Assembly (NCBI GenBank): GCA_027257055.1
Contig: JAPVLO010000405.1
Span: 124,001 to 188,000, forward strand
Source of the DNA: Cephalopachus bancanus
Taxonomy: Eukaryota; Chordata; Mammalia; Primates; Tarsiidae
Length of the DNA: 64,000 nucleotides
Direction of reading: 5' to 3'
In this document: positions 25,354-37,310 of the stretch, in pieces
Position numbering within the stretch: the first letter of the stretch is position 1
How the letters are laid out: every line of letters begins with the position of its first letter
The notes under the pieces: generated by a model
Database searches by the model: none
The model's input: the letters and a program-made list of their open reading frames with translations, nothing else
Told to the model about the DNA's origin: nothing
Position numbers and translations under genes: made by a program

Positions 25354-25587
25354 ATTTTCTTTTTCTTTTTTTTTTTTATTAATGAATATTTTTTATTATG
25401 TTGTTGTGGGGTACAGTTAAGGGTTAGGTATACAAGTACATTTCATTCAGGCACCATGTTGATAAGAGGTGTTTCCCCATCCCCAGACATTTATTTGCTG
25501 CCATGGATCCCATCTCCCATCTCCCCCCATAGTTCCCACTACTGTCAGTCATTTTCTTATAGAATTACATTGGATGTTAGAGGTACA

Positions 25588-28500
25588 TTATGTGAGTGAG
25601 AACATGTGATACTCGGATCTTTGTTTCTGTGAGAGGTCACTCAGTATTATAGACTCTAGTTCCATCCAGGTTGCTGCAAAATTCATGATTTTGTTCCTTT
25701 TTATGGCTGCGTAGTATTCCATCATGTATATGTACCACATTTTTAAAATCCAGTCCTCTTTTGATGGGCAGCATGGTTGCTTCCAGGTTCTTGCTATTGT
25801 GAACAATGCTGCGATAAACATACGTGTGCAGGTATCTTTTTGATAGAATAATTTGAGTTCTTCAGGTTATATTCCCAGTAGGGGGATTGCGGGGTCATAT
25901 GGGAGGTTGATATTTAGAACTTTTAGGAAATGCCACACTGCTTTCCAGAGAGATTGCACTAGTTTACACTCCCACCAACAGTTAGAAGTGTTCCCTTTTT
26001 GCCACACCCTCTCCAGCAGCTGTTATTTTTTGAGTTGTTGATAATTGCCATTCTGACTGGAGTTAGGTGGTATCTCAGTGTGGTTTTGATTTGCATCTCC
26101 CTGATGATTAGTGAGGTTGAACATTTCTTCATGTGTCTGTTGGCTGCTCGGATGTCTTCATTTGTGAAGTGTCTGTTCATATTTATTTATTTATTTTTTT
26201 GAGTTGCAGTCTCACTCTGTCGCCCAGACTAGAGTGCAATGGCTGCTCCCGGCCACCACAGCCTCAACCTGCTGGGCTCTGGCAATCCTTCCGCCTCAGC
26301 CTTCTGAGTAGCCGGAATTATAGGCGTGCGCTACCACGCCTGGCTAATTTTTTGATTTTATTGTAGAGATGAGGTCTCACCTGCCCAGGCAAGTCTCAAA
26401 CTTGCGGGCTCAGGTAATCCACTCACCTCAGCCTCCCAAATGCGTGGGATTGCAGGCTGAGCCATAGAGCCTGGCTTGTTCATATCTTTTGCCCATTTTA
26501 TAATGGGGTTGTTTGTTTTTTTCTTTTCAACACCTTTGAGTTCCTTGTAGATCCAAGATGTTAGGCCTTTGTCAGACCTGGTGTTGGCAAATACTTTTTC
26601 CCAGTCTGTAGGCTGTCTCCTTGCTCTCTTGATGGTTTCTTTGGTTTTTCAGAAGGTTGTCAGTTTAATAAGGTCCCAGTTGTCTATCTTCTCTCTTATG
26701 ACCTGTGGGTTTCGGGTTTTGTTCAGCTATTGGATGCCAGTTCCGATTTCCATGAGGGTATGTCCTTCATTTTCTAAGGTTCTTATGGTTTGAGGTTTTA
26801 CATTTAGGTCTCTGATCCATTTGGAGTTAACCTTTGTGCATGGGGATAGATAGGGGTCCTGTTTCAATCTTCTGCATGTGGTCAGCCAGTTCTCTCAGCA
26901 CCATTTACTGAATAGGTTCTCCTCTCCCCAGTGGTAGGTGGTGGAGGCTTTGTCGAAGATGAGTTGGTTGAGAAATTGAGGTTTTGCTTCTGGAATCTCA
27001 ATTCTATTCCATTGATCTATATGTCTGTTCCTATACCAATACCAAGCTGTTTTGATGATTGTAGCTTTATAGTAAAGTTTAAAGTCTGGTAATGTGATAC
27101 CACCTGCTTTTTTTTTTTTTTTTTTTTTTGCTGAGGATTGTTCTGGCTATTCTTGGACGTTTTGTTTCCATATGAATTCCTGTGTTGTTTTTTCTAGGTG
27201 TGAGAAGAATGTTGCTGGTAATTTGATGGGTATTGCATTGAATTTGTAGATTGCTTTAGGTAAGATGGACATCTTCACAATGTTGATTATTCCAATCCAT
27301 GAGCATGGGACATTTTCCCACTTGTTTGTGTCATCTTTGATTTCTTTGAGCAGTGTTTTGTAGTTTTCATTGTAAAGGTCTTTCACGTCCCTGGTTAGGA
27401 AGATGCCAAGGTATTTCAATTTTTTTGTGGCTATTGTGAATGGGATTGTGATTTTTATTAGGTTTTCTGTGTGTTTATTATTGGTGCAAAGAAATGTGAT
27501 TGTCTTTTGCACATTTATTTTATATCCTGAGACTTTGCCAAAGGCCTTTATCAGTGAAAGGATATTTTTGACAGATTCTCTTGGGTTTACAAGGTACACA
27601 ATCATATCATCTGCAAAGAGAGGTAACTTGACTTCTTTTTTTCCTATTTGGATACCCTGATTGCCTTTTCTTCTCTGATTGCTCGAGCCAGGACTTCCAA
27701 TACTATGTTGAACAGGAGGGGTGAGAGTGGGCATCCTTGTTTTGTTCCAGTTTTCAGGGGAAATGGTTCCAATTTTTGTCCGTTTAGGAGTATGCTGGCT
27801 GTGGGTTTCTCGTAGATGGTTTTTACTATTTTGAGGTATGTTCCCCATATGTCTAGATGTTCAAGGGTTTTTATCAAGAAGGGATGTTGGATTTTATAAA
27901 AAGCTTTTTCTGCATCTAATGATATAATCATGTGGTTTTTGTTTTGACATCTGTTGATGTATTTAATTACATTTATGGTTTTATGAATGTTGAACCAGCC
28001 TTACATCCCAGATATGAAGCCTACTTGGTCATGATTGATGATTTTTAGATGTATTGTTGAATCTGGTTTGGTAGGATCTTGTTGAGAATTTTAGCATCTA
28101 TGTTCATCAAAGATATTGACCTGTAGTTCTCTTTCTTTGTTGGATCTTTACCTGGCTTGGGTATCAATGTGATGTTGACTTCGTAAAATGATGTGGGGAG
28201 AGTTCCATCTTTTTCAATCACCTGGAGTACCTTCAGTAGGATTGGTATTAGCTCCTCCTTAAATGTCTTATAGAATTCTGCTGGAAAGCCATCTGGACCA
28301 GGCCTTTTTTTTGTAGGTAGTTTTCTTATTACATAGTCAATTTCCTTGATTCTTATTCGTCCATTTAGGGTCTCAATTTCTTCTTGTTCCATCCTAGGTA
28401 GGTTGTGTGATGTCAGAAAATCCTCCATTTCCTTAAGGTTTTCAAGTTTGTTTCCATACAAGTGTACGTATTATTCCTCAATGATCTTTTGTGTTTCTTC

Positions 28501-29706
28501 AGGGTCAGTGTGACTTCATCTTTTGTGTTTCTGATTGTGCTTATTTGGGTTTTTTCTCATTTTTTCTTGGCCAGTCTAGGTAGGGGACCACCGATCTTGT
28601 TTATCCTTTTGAAGAACCAGCTTTTTGTTTCATTGATTTTTTTTTTTTTTGTATTATCTTTTTTCTTCTATGTCCTGTATTTGGGCTTTTATTTTGGTGA
28701 TGTGGATTCTTCTGCTGAAATTAGGGTTTTTATGGTCTTGCTTTTCCAGCTTCCTTAGGTGGCTTGTTAGGCTGTTAATTTGTGTTCCTTCCATTTTCTT
28801 CATGTGTGTTTGTAGGGATATATATTGCCCTCTTACTACAGCTTTTAAGGCGTCCCAGAGATTTTGGTAAGATGTTTCTTCATTTTCATTTGTTTCCAGG
28901 TAACTTTTGATCTCTGTTTTGATTTCATCATTGACCCAGGAGTTGTCTAGCATCATGCTGTTTAGTGTCCATGACTTTGTGGATTTTTGGGGGACCTTTT
29001 TGGTGTCAATGTTTATTTTTATTCCACTGTGGTCCAAGAAGGTGCATGGTACAATTTCTGTCCTTTTAAAATTGTTTATGCTTGATTTATGGCCAATTAT
29101 GTGGTCGATCTTAGAATACATTCCATGTGGTGATGAGTAGAATGTGTATTCTGTGGTCTTTGAATGGAGTGTTCTTTAGGTATCAATTAAGTCCATTTGG
29201 TCCAGAGTCACATTAAGGTTCTGGATCTCCTTGCTGATTTTTTGTCCCGATGATCTGTCTAGGATTGTGAGTGGGGTATTAAAGTCCCCAGTTATGATGG
29301 TGTTAGGGTCAATATCCTTTAGTTTTCCTAGAAGTTGCTTTTTGAAAGTTGATGCTCCTGTGTTGGGTGCATATATGTTTAGGATAGATATTTCTTGTCA
29401 ATGGAGTGAACCTTTTATCATTATGTAGTGGCCTTCTGTATCTTTTTTTAATTTTTGATAGCTTAATTGGTATTTTGTCTGAAATTAGGATCGCGCTCCT
29501 CCTTTCTTTTGTCTTCCATTCATCTGAATATTTGTTTCCCATCCTCTTACTTTGAGTCTGTACGTGTTCTTTCTAGTGAGATAGGTCTCTTAAAGGCAGT
29601 ATATTGTTGCCTGGTGGTATTTTATCAATTTTGCCATTCTATGTCTTTTCAGTAGTTCATTTAGTCCATTCACATTCAGGCTAATTATTGGAATATGAGA
29701 GTTCAT
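25588..29706 (-). pseudogene. L1 copy B ORF2 (endonuclease, RT, C-terminus), disrupted
   Basis: The start chosen at 29706 reads MNSHIPIISLNVNGL, the normal ORF2 opening. Endonuclease remnants follow: SAILISDKIPIK (29542-29309) and SKIDHIIGHK (29121). The RT follows at 28461-28045 ([23 protein letters not shown]) and 27931-27644 ([29 protein letters not shown]), with [11 protein letters not shown] near 27630. The C-terminus (YIYMMEYYAAIKRNKIMN) ends at a stop at 25588. After removing the Alu at 26183-26478 the span is about 1,270 codons, the family's normal length. Several frameshifts and stops break it. Confidence 0.85.
26183..26478 (-). mobile_element. Alu inside L1 copy B ORF2
   Basis: Minus-strand Alu with the lineage-type right arm (CTCCCGGCCACCACAGCCTC complement). 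Duplication TGTTCATAT at 26175 and 26479. Copy A has the uninterrupted sequence at about 22973, which proves insertion after A and B diverged. Confidence 0.9.
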
Positions 29707-29774
29707 CCCTATCCTAGAATTCTTATAGAGTTGTTATTCTTCCACTTGGTTTTGGGGTTGGTTCATGTGTATTT

Positions 29775-30733
29775 TATTCTTTTTCCTGTACTCTTGTGAA
29801 GAACGTTGTTCTTTTTCTTTTTTCTTCTGTGTTTAGTACTTTCTTAAGTGCTTCATGTAGAGGTGGTCTGGTGGCAGTGTAAGTTCTTAGGGATTGTATA
29901 TCTGGGAAAGATTTTAATTCTCCCTTGCTGATGAAGCTTAACTTGGCTGGGTAGGTTATTCTTGGTTGAAATTGTTTATCTTTTAGGACTTTGAAGATAG
30001 GGCTCCAAGCTCTCCTAGCCTGCAGGTTTCTGTAGATAAATCTGCTGCTATTCTAATTGGTTTTCCTTGGTAGGTGATGTGGCCTTTTTCTCTTGCTGCC
30101 TTTAGGATTTTTTCTTTTATGCCTACTTTGTTTAGGTGAATTATTATGTGTCTAGGAGTCGGCCTTGTCATTTGTTGTCTTGCAGGGGTTCTTTGAATCT
30201 CTTGTGTTTGAATTTTTGCATCACTAATTAGATGAGGGAGGTTTTCTTGAATAATGTCATGGAAAGTTTGTTTCTAGTGTGGTCTCTGTCTCAGTTTCTG
30301 CCTCAGGTAGACCAATTACTCTTTGGTTCGGTCTCTTGAAGTAATTGCTCATATCTTGAAGGTTTTGTTCTCTTTTTGAGCTTGTTTTCTGTGTTTTTAA
30401 CAGTTTCAGATAGTTCTATATTTTGATCCTCAAGCTCTGTGATCTTTCTTCTGTTTGGGTAATTCTTCACTCCATGGTTATCAGTTTGTTATTTATTTCA
30501 TTCACAGTATTCTTTTTTATTGTTATCTCAGTTATCAGCTCCTTCTTAGTTTCTTCTTGTCTCTCCTCAATTCTTTTTAATTTCTCCATTAATATCTTGA
30601 TATCTAGGTTTGTAGTTTGAGACCCGTCATTCTGGGGCTCTTCATTGTTTGCATTCCGAAGTCAGTTTTCTCAGTGTCTGCCCTCCCAGGGGTCTGGGAG
30701 AGACCCATATTCTTCTTCTGGTTTTTCTTCATT
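29775..30733 (-). pseudogene. L1 copy B ORF1 (RNA-binding protein), disrupted
   Basis: The likely start near 30733 (MKKNQKKNMGL) is followed by a charged coiled-coil-like stretch (30640-30430) with stops. The conserved C-terminal domain is visible at 30171-29983 as PRHIIIHLNKV, KEKILKAAREKGHITYQGK and PIRIAADLSTET. The end (RTYTATRPPLHEALKKVLN) stops near 29775, about 70 bases before the ORF2 start. About 320 codons, near the usual L1 ORF1 length. Frameshifts separate the coiled coil from the C-terminal domain. Confidence 0.75.
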
Positions 30734-32338
30734 TGTTTAGATTTTTCTCTCTCTCCCCCTTTCCCTCCCCTTCTTTAATTCTGTTTTTCAGGGAAAGTGG
30801 TGTTGCTTTTGCTTCATTTGTGCAATATCCTGTTCTTCTTTATGGGGGTCCTCTGGCTTTGTTCACTTTTCAGGGTGAAGTATGGGCTGCGGGTGTACTT
30901 TTTGCAGTTTTGAGGTTTAATTGAGGGGGAAGCTGTGATTCAGAATCTATATGCTAATTCCAGCATCCACCAACAGGTGTATGAGCATGCTGGAACCTAT
31001 TTCCCACTGCTTTACAATCTGTCTGTGTAGCGGTATGTAGGTTTGATCCCTGGATCAAAAGGAGGTACAAAAGAGGAAAATAATGGAGGTGGGGGGGTCA
31101 ATAGGAAGTTAGAAAGAGAGAAGAGTGAGAGAGAAAACAGACATGCATACCAACTAACAGGTGAAAAAGAGACACAAGGTCGGAGAGAAGTCAAAAAAAG
31201 ACATGTGCAAAATTCCCTAAAGAATACTGGTAGCTACACGAAGCAGACCAATAAAATCATGCCTTTTGATGCATTTTGCCTAACACAAACAGATTGTGTA
31301 AGTCGAAAAGCAAGCAAAAGTGAGCAAAGCAAACAGCCAAAATGATAAAATCAAAAGTCAAAATAAGAAATCAGACTAGCTCTGGAATCTTTCCTGAGTG
31401 TCTAAAGTCTCTTCAGCTCTGATCTCCAGCCACTTCCCTTTGTTTTCATTGCAGACAGCTAAATTTACTCGCAGCTTGGGTTTTCTTTTATCCTGCTGCC
31501 TGGGAGGTCTGCGACACTTAGTTGCCTTTGTCTGATTCAGTGTAGGGGAGGAGCTTTGTCTCCTCTTTAGTGATGTTACCTTAGGAACCAAGGTGGATGC
31601 TGCTCATAGGTGGGCGGGGCAATGCAAATCTCTACCTGGAGAATGGACAAGGTGGCAGTTTCTCTTTTGCGGATATTTTCTCTCTGCTAGTCTGGGTCCC
31701 TGGGCAATCCACTATGATGGACTGTAGTGGCGTGGGAGGCACTGGGGATCAGCTGCACAGCTGAGCGCTGGATCCGGGGTGCCACCAGCAGGCTGGGGTA
31801 GAGGAGGGGTTCGGGAGTTCCCTCCTCTGGAGCTGAGAGCCTCCGATTAGCACCTCCTTAAGGTATGCTGTTCCCTTACCCAAGCATGGGGTTATGCACT
31901 GAGTCCCTCAACCAGGGTGTGCCCAGAGCTCCAGAGCTCCAAAGCTCCAAAGGGCAGGCAGTGAGCAGCAAGAGTGGCCCTGGGCCACTCACAGGGTTCT
32001 TCAGCCAGAAATGGAATCGGTATCCCTGAGGGACGGGAGCCCAGCGCCTCCCTGGGTGACTGCCGGCTTGGTGCTGGGTGCCGGGTGAGATTATGTAGCC
32101 AGGGAGGGAGCCAAGACCCGAGACTCCTGCACAGGTGGGAGTCACGTATAGTGGAGCAGCAGCAGCTGGGGCCACAATATCCAGCCCTGCGTAGGACCAA
32201 GGGTCCCTGGACCTCAGACCAGTGCGGCTGGCAGTGGGCAGGGGGCTGGGGAAAGAAAAGTAAGAGTCTTTTTGGGAACTCACATTCAGAGAATCTCACA
32301 ATTCCACCTATGCCATCGCCATCTTACTGGAACTCCAG
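30734..32338 (-). promoter_or_regulatory. L1 copy B 5' UTR / internal promoter region
   Basis: About 1.6 kb upstream of ORF1, GC-rich from 31680 to 32320. At the extreme 5' end the minus strand carries AAGATGGCGAT, matching the YY1-type site that positions L1 transcription. Open frames exist in sense (31876-32283, 31892-32299) and antisense (31974-32414) because TA-containing stops are rare here. The region is a decayed promoter. Its subfamily structure differs from the human L1PA 5' UTR. Confidence 0.65.
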
Positions 32339-33704
32339 ATTTTCTTTATTCAGTCCACCATTGACAGACACCTATGTTGGTTCCATATTTTTGCAATTCT
32401 GGATAGGACTGTGATAAACATGAGAGTGCAGATATTTCTATGGTAGAGTGATTTATGCTCCTGTGGGCATATACTTAGTAGTGTAATTGATGAGTCAAAT
32501 GGAAAATCTGTTTTTAGTTCTTTGAGAAATCTCCAAACTGCTTTCCACAGTGGTTGAACTAGCTTACATTCCCACCAACAGTATATGAGCATTTTTTTTT
32601 TCTGCAATCTTGCCAACATCTGTTGTTTTTTGACTTTTTATTAATAGCCATTCTGACTGATGTGAGATGGGATCTCATTGTGCTTTTGATTTGCATTTAT
32701 CTGATGAATAGTGATATTGAACATTTTTTCATGTTTGTTGGCTGTTTGTTTGTCTTCCTGTGAGAAGTGTCTGTACATGTCCTTTGCCCACTTTTTAATG
32801 AGGTTATTAGTTTTTTTCTGTCAATTCATTTGATTTCTTTGAAAATTCTGAATAATAGTCCTTTATCAAGTCCATAGTTCGCAAATATTCTCTCCTGTCT
32901 GTGGGTTGTCTATTTACTCTGTTGATGGTTTCTTTTGCTGTGCAGAAGTTCTTTAGTCTGATTAAGTCCTACTTGTCAATTTTGTTTTTTTCTGCTTTTG
33001 TTTTTGAGGTCCAGGGGTTTTATTTCTGGGTTCTCAATTTTTTTCCATTGGTTTATGTGTCTGTTTTTGTACCAGTACTATGCTGTTTTGGTTACTGTAG
33101 ACTTGTAGGAAAGTTTGTAGTCTAGCAATGTGATGCCTCCAACTTTGTTGTTTTTGCTTAGTATTGCGTTAGTTATTTGGGCTCATTTTTTGCTTCCATA
33201 TGAATTTAACAATTTTAAAAAATATCTATGAAAAATGCTGGTTGTTTGATAGAGACTGCATTGAATCTGTAGATTGCTTTAGGCAGTATGAACAGTTTAA
33301 CAATATTGATTCTACCAATCCATGAGTATAGAACGTTTTCTCAGTTGTTTTTGTCATCTTTGATTTCTTTCAACAGTGTTTTACAGTTCTCATTGTAGAG
33401 ATCTTTCACCACCTTGGTTAGACATATTCCAAAGTGTTTTTGTGTGTGTGTGTGTGGCTATTGTAAACAACATTATGTTCTTGATTTGGTTCTCAGCTTG
33501 ATCATTGTTGACATATATGCAACTGGTTTTTGAGTGTTGATTTTGTGACTTGGGACTTTACTGAAGTTACTTATGAGGGCTAGGAATCTTTTGAAGAAAT
33601 CTTTAAGGTTTTCTAGAAATAGAATCATATCATCTGTGAAGAGAGATAATTTAACTAACCATTCTATGGCATTTTTGTTACAGCAGCTCAAACGGACTAA
33701 AACA

Positions 33705-33849
33705 CCACCTCATTCTTGAGAACAGAAGGAAACAAGTATATGCTGATTCATGTCATATTTGTAATCAGAATGTACTAAATCTGATGCTAAAAGAAGCATA
33801 TCCCATCATTACTTACAACAGTATTATATAATACTTGGCAGGGATGACT
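33705..33849. other. Unannotated flank of the nest
   Basis: Unique-looking sequence after the MST LTR end. Confidence 0.4.
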
Positions 33850-34010
33850 GTAAATAGTGAGAATTAAGGATTCAAAACATATCTACTCAGATTTGAATCT
33901 GACCTCAGATGAGTACTAAATATACTTGGATCTCTCTTTGATGATCTGTAATATAGCTACTTTTCAAGGTTGGTATGAAAAGTATAAATAATAAAGTAGA
34001 GAACATATCT
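33850..34010 (+). repeat. MIR SINE
   Basis: CTCAGATTTGAATCTGACCT, TTTGATGATCTGTAATATAG and GGTTGGTATGAAAAGTATAA fit a diverged plus-strand MIR. Confidence 0.55.
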
Positions 34011-34279
34011 CTTATTTTTAAATTAACCTTCTTTATAAGCATAAAATATTATCATGGTTGGAAAACACTTGAACAGTACTTAAGAAGACAGAATGGCATT
34101 CATACTTCTATATTGAAATAGGTTACTTTTGTGTTAGGCTGAGATAATCACAGTTGGGTTATATTTCCAGCAAATTCATCCCTAAAACATACAAAGTATA
34201 TGTCCTTTCACCTGAACTGTCAGTTCCATCACTAGGTGCCCTTTCCTTTCAAAAGAAGTTTTGTGATGTAATTGAAAGT

Positions 34280-34482
34280 GACATAATCTAGGCATTGAAA
34301 ACCTGGAGTTCAGATTTTATTACTTATTAGCTTTACAAACTATGGTCAATGATTTGACTTCTCTAAATGTTCATTTTGTCAACTATAGAGCCCATGTAAT
34401 AACCTCTAATCCAGCCTATCTCAAGGAATTATAACGAAAAATGCATAATTTATGGAATAGCTCTATAAACTAGTAAAGACAT
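34280..34482 (+). repeat. MIR SINE
   Basis: GAAAACCTGGAGTTCAGATT, TTGACTTCTCTAAATGTTCA and CCTATCTCAAGGAATTATAA match a plus-strand MIR body. Confidence 0.6.
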
Positions 34483-34709
34483 CTAGAAAATATTTAGTGA
34501 ATACATTGATAAAGTATTCAGACTAGTGAAAAATTTACATTGCTATCATGAAGACAATGATAATAACGATACTTTTTTTAGTTATGACAAGAGTATTTGA
34601 CATAAAATTAAGAGATTTGGATTAATTTCCACTACTCATTTAATATGCTATACTGATTTAACTTTAACATGCAAATAATGTACAATAAATAGTTACTTAT
34701 ATGCTAACA

Positions 34710-34800
34710 AAGTATTTTTTGAATACCTATTATGTACCAACAGTGTTCTAGGGCTAAAGATAAAGGAAAAAACAAAATATGATTATTTTAAGAGACAATA
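34710..34800 (-). repeat. L2 LINE 3' end, antisense
   Basis: TTTTTTGAATACCTATTATG, then AACAGTGTTCTAGGGCTAAA: complement of the L2 tail. Confidence 0.55.
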
Positions 34801-35029
34801 TATCTGCTCATTTTGATAATCCAAACTACCACATAGTAAACAGGTGAGGTTGAGACATGTCAATAGATTTTACCAGGAAAAATAATAAGCTGTGGCAACT
34901 TCATTTCAGTTCTTCTGACTCTTAACACAGTTCTTCAACTTTACAATTTTCCCTCTGAATAGGTACGTTCTGATTCTTTAAAGAATAACACACTCTACTT
35001 GATTAGATTATACTGTCCCTAGATGACCA

Positions 35030-35430
35030 AAATCCAGTTAAAGAAGATATCATTTATTCCCATAAGTTCTTCTAGGAGCTACATTGTTTTAACTGCAATG
35101 AAATGGAAAGACTTATTCTCAAAGCTGCTTCTAGTTATTGCCCCATTTTCTGGTTCATTCTTTAAAACAAGTCTACTTAAAAGAGTGATTTATGTTCATT
35201 CTCTTCACCTTCCTCTCCTCCACTGTCTGTTTAATTCACTCCAGTTAAGCTTTTATCCCACTATTCTACTAAAACTGTTCTTGTCATGGTGACCAAGAAC
35301 CTTTCCCTTGCCAAATCTGATGGACATTCATCTTATTCCAAATATGTGCAGCATTGACACAGTTGATTACCCCCTGTGTTTAAGTATTTTCTCTAGTTGG
35401 CTTTAGAAATTTTGGTCTCATTTCTTTACC
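35030..35430 (+). mobile_element. L2 LINE ORF remnant
   Basis: GGTGACCAAGAACCTTTCCC, CAAATCTGATGGACATTCAT, GCAGCATTGACACAGTTGAT (cf. SAAFDTVDH of the L2 reverse transcriptase) on the plus strand. Heavily decayed. Confidence 0.65.
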
Positions 35431-36109
35431 TTTCCATGTCCCTTTGCTTTTCCATTGTCCCATCTTTTCCTATCTCCTCTTTCCTCTTTCCTTTCCTGGG
35501 GCAGAAGAATGTATGGAAGGAAGAGAGGCAGGGGTAGAGAAAAATTATGTGAAGCACCACACAGCAAATGCCCCCAGATTGACCTATAAATTCGCTTATC
35601 ATCAATCAAAACCCAGTAGGCTTTTTTTGTAGAAACTGACAATATGATTCTAAAATTTATGTGGAAGCCAAAGTACCTAGAGTAGCCAAAATGACTTTGA
35701 AAAATAAAAAGAAAGTTTGTGGACTTATTTTATCTCATTTCCAGGCTTGCTATATAACCAGACTAATCAAGACAATGTAAATAGAAACAGATCAGTGGAT
35801 AAGAATAAGGAACCCAGAATAATCCCTCACAAATATGTCAAAGTGATTTTGATAAAAGAGTAAAGGCAACGCAATGAAGGAAAATAACTTTTTCAACAAA
35901 TGGTGCTGAAGCAATTAGATAATCATAAACAAAAACAAACCAACCCCCCAAAACAAAAATCTTGACTTTAATCTTACACCTTATATAAAATTAATTCAAA
36001 ATGATTATTGACTTAAATATGAAACTTTTATAAAATTGGAGAAAATATTCAGGACCTAGTGATAGGCAACGAGTTCTTAGACTTGGTACTAAAAGTATGA
36101 TCAATAGAG

Positions 36110-36397
36110 AGGCCAAGTGTGGTAACTTACACCTGTAATTCCAAGCACTTTGGGAGGCCAAGGTGGGAGGATTGCTTGAGGCAAGAGTTGGAGACAAGCC
36201 TGGGTAATATAGCAAGATCCAGTTTTTACAAAAATTTAAAAATTAGCCCAGGCTTGGTGATGCATGCCTATAGTCCTAGCTACTCAGGGGGCAAAGCAGG
36301 GGGATCACTTGAGTCCAGGAGTTCAAGGTTGCAGTGAGCTATGATTGTGCCACTGCACTCCAGTCTGGGTGACAGAGTGAGACTCTGCCTCCAAAAA
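36110..36397 (+). mobile_element. Full-length AluJ-like element
   Basis: Both arms present. The right arm keeps the ancestral GCAGTGAGCTATGATTGTGC, unlike the younger Alus of this window. The tail is AAAATAAAATTAAAA. Inserted in the old L1. Confidence 0.9.
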
Positions 36398-36496
36398 ATA
36401 AAATTAAAAAGTATAATTAATAAAAGAAAAAATTTGTAAACTGAACTTCATAAATATTTAAAACTTTGATTTGTGAAAGACCTTGTGAAGAGGATA

Positions 36497-36692
36497 TCAA
36501 ACTGGTGAAATCTAAGTAAGCTCTGTGTTTGATACTGATGTGAGTTCTTTGGTTTTGATATTGTACAATAGTTAGACAAGATGTTACCATGAAAATAAGC
36601 TGGATGAAGAGTATACAAAACCTTCTTATACATACAATATTTCTGTAACTTCCTGTGAATCTATAATTGTTTCAAAACAAAATTTCAATAGA
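36497..36692 (+). mobile_element. L1M-type 3' end nested in old L1
   Basis: CTTATACATACAATATTTCT, ACTTCCTGTGAATCTATAAT and TGTTTCAAAACAAAATTTCA: the typical tail of an old L1 (L1ME-like). Confidence 0.55.
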
Positions 36693-37310
36693 ATAAAAGA
36701 CATTGTTGTGAAAATTAAAAGGCAAGTCTCAGATTGGGAGAAAAATATTTGTAAAACCTATTAAATAGAAAACTTCTATAAAGTATATAGAAAGAACATC
36801 TACAATTCAAATGTATAAAAACAACCAAATTTTAAAAAGGCAAAGATTTGAACAGATTATTTATTAGCAACTCAAAAATACAAAAACAACCACCCAAATA
36901 AACAGGCAAAAATTCAAACAGATTATTCACCAAATGTATATGCATGTTAAATATACATGAAAAGATGCTCAAAATCATTTGTTACTGGGATAAGCAAATT
37001 AAAGCCACAATAAGTGATTATTCCCTCTAGTGGCTAAAATTAAAAAAAAAAATGAACCATTCTAAGTGTTGGCAAGGATATAAAGGAACAGAAATTCTCA
37101 TTCACTGCTTTCAGGCTTAACAGAAGTTTCTGTTCTTGCTTGGCTTAGGTGATTTAGATTATGAGATTTGACACTTTTTAGTTGGTCAGATTCTGAACTT
37201 TGAATTGGCTCTGTAAAGGCGGGAATGATAGATACCATTGTAAATTTGGTATGAGATAAATGTATTTTCACATGTGGGATGAACGCAGATTATTGGGAAC
37301 CAGAGGTTGG

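Larger units (their letters stand above)
25363..32338 (-). mobile_element. Full-length young L1, copy B (about 7 kb, broken)
   Basis: Runs from a T-tract (25365-25377, poly(A) complement) through a roughly 200-base 3' UTR, ORF2, ORF1 and a GC-rich 5' UTR. The 5' UTR ends at 32338, with an AAGATGGCGAT YY1-like motif on the minus strand about 10 bases inside the end. The flanking duplication ATTTTCTTT is at 25354-25362 and 32339-32347. With its internal Alu removed the length is about 6.7 kb, as expected for a complete L1. Both reading frames contain stops or shifts, so it is immobile. Confidence 0.85.
21768..33659 (-). mobile_element. Old L1 (L1MA/L1PB-like), split by younger L1s
   Basis: The 3' UTR and ORF2 end lie at 21768-22158 (complement; GGCATACATGTACAGATTTG, CCCATCACCCGGTGGTAGAC). 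The copy resumes at 32339-33659 with TCAGTCCACCATTGACAGAC, then ORF2 sequence up to the reverse-transcriptase region (GAATCATATCATCTGTGAAG complements the FADD/MILF segment). It is 5'-truncated there. The target-site duplication in the MST LTR is visible. Confidence 0.85.
21428..33704 (+). mobile_element. MST-type (ERVL-MaLR) LTR split by a 12-kb nest
   Basis: The left part 21428-21767 has the MST layout: GTTTGAATGTGTCACCCC, CCTAATCCCCATTGTGATGG, GATTAATGCCCTTATAAAAG, and the AGAAATAAATTTTTGTTGTT polyadenylation region. The right part 33660-33704 is the missing end (TTGTTACAGCAGCTC then AAACGGACTAAAACA). The two parts share a 16-base duplication, CATTCTAAGGTATTTT (21752) and CATTCTATGGCATTTT (33660). 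This marks a LINE insertion that moved the last 30 bases of the LTR 12 kb away. Solo LTR; no viral coding sequence is attached. Confidence 0.85.

Noticed and set aside
25165..25599. 144-codon plus-strand frame
   Set aside because: It lies antisense to L1 ORF2 and crosses the junction of L1 copies A and B, including the T-run; a shadow.
28462..28758. Hydrophobic plus-strand frame resembling a membrane protein
   Set aside because: Antisense shadow of L1 ORF2; T-rich DNA gives F, L and S runs.
21428..33704. A novel multi-gene system in the 12-kb block with many frames
   Set aside because: Every long frame maps to L1 ORF1, L1 ORF2, their antisense, or the L1 5' UTR.
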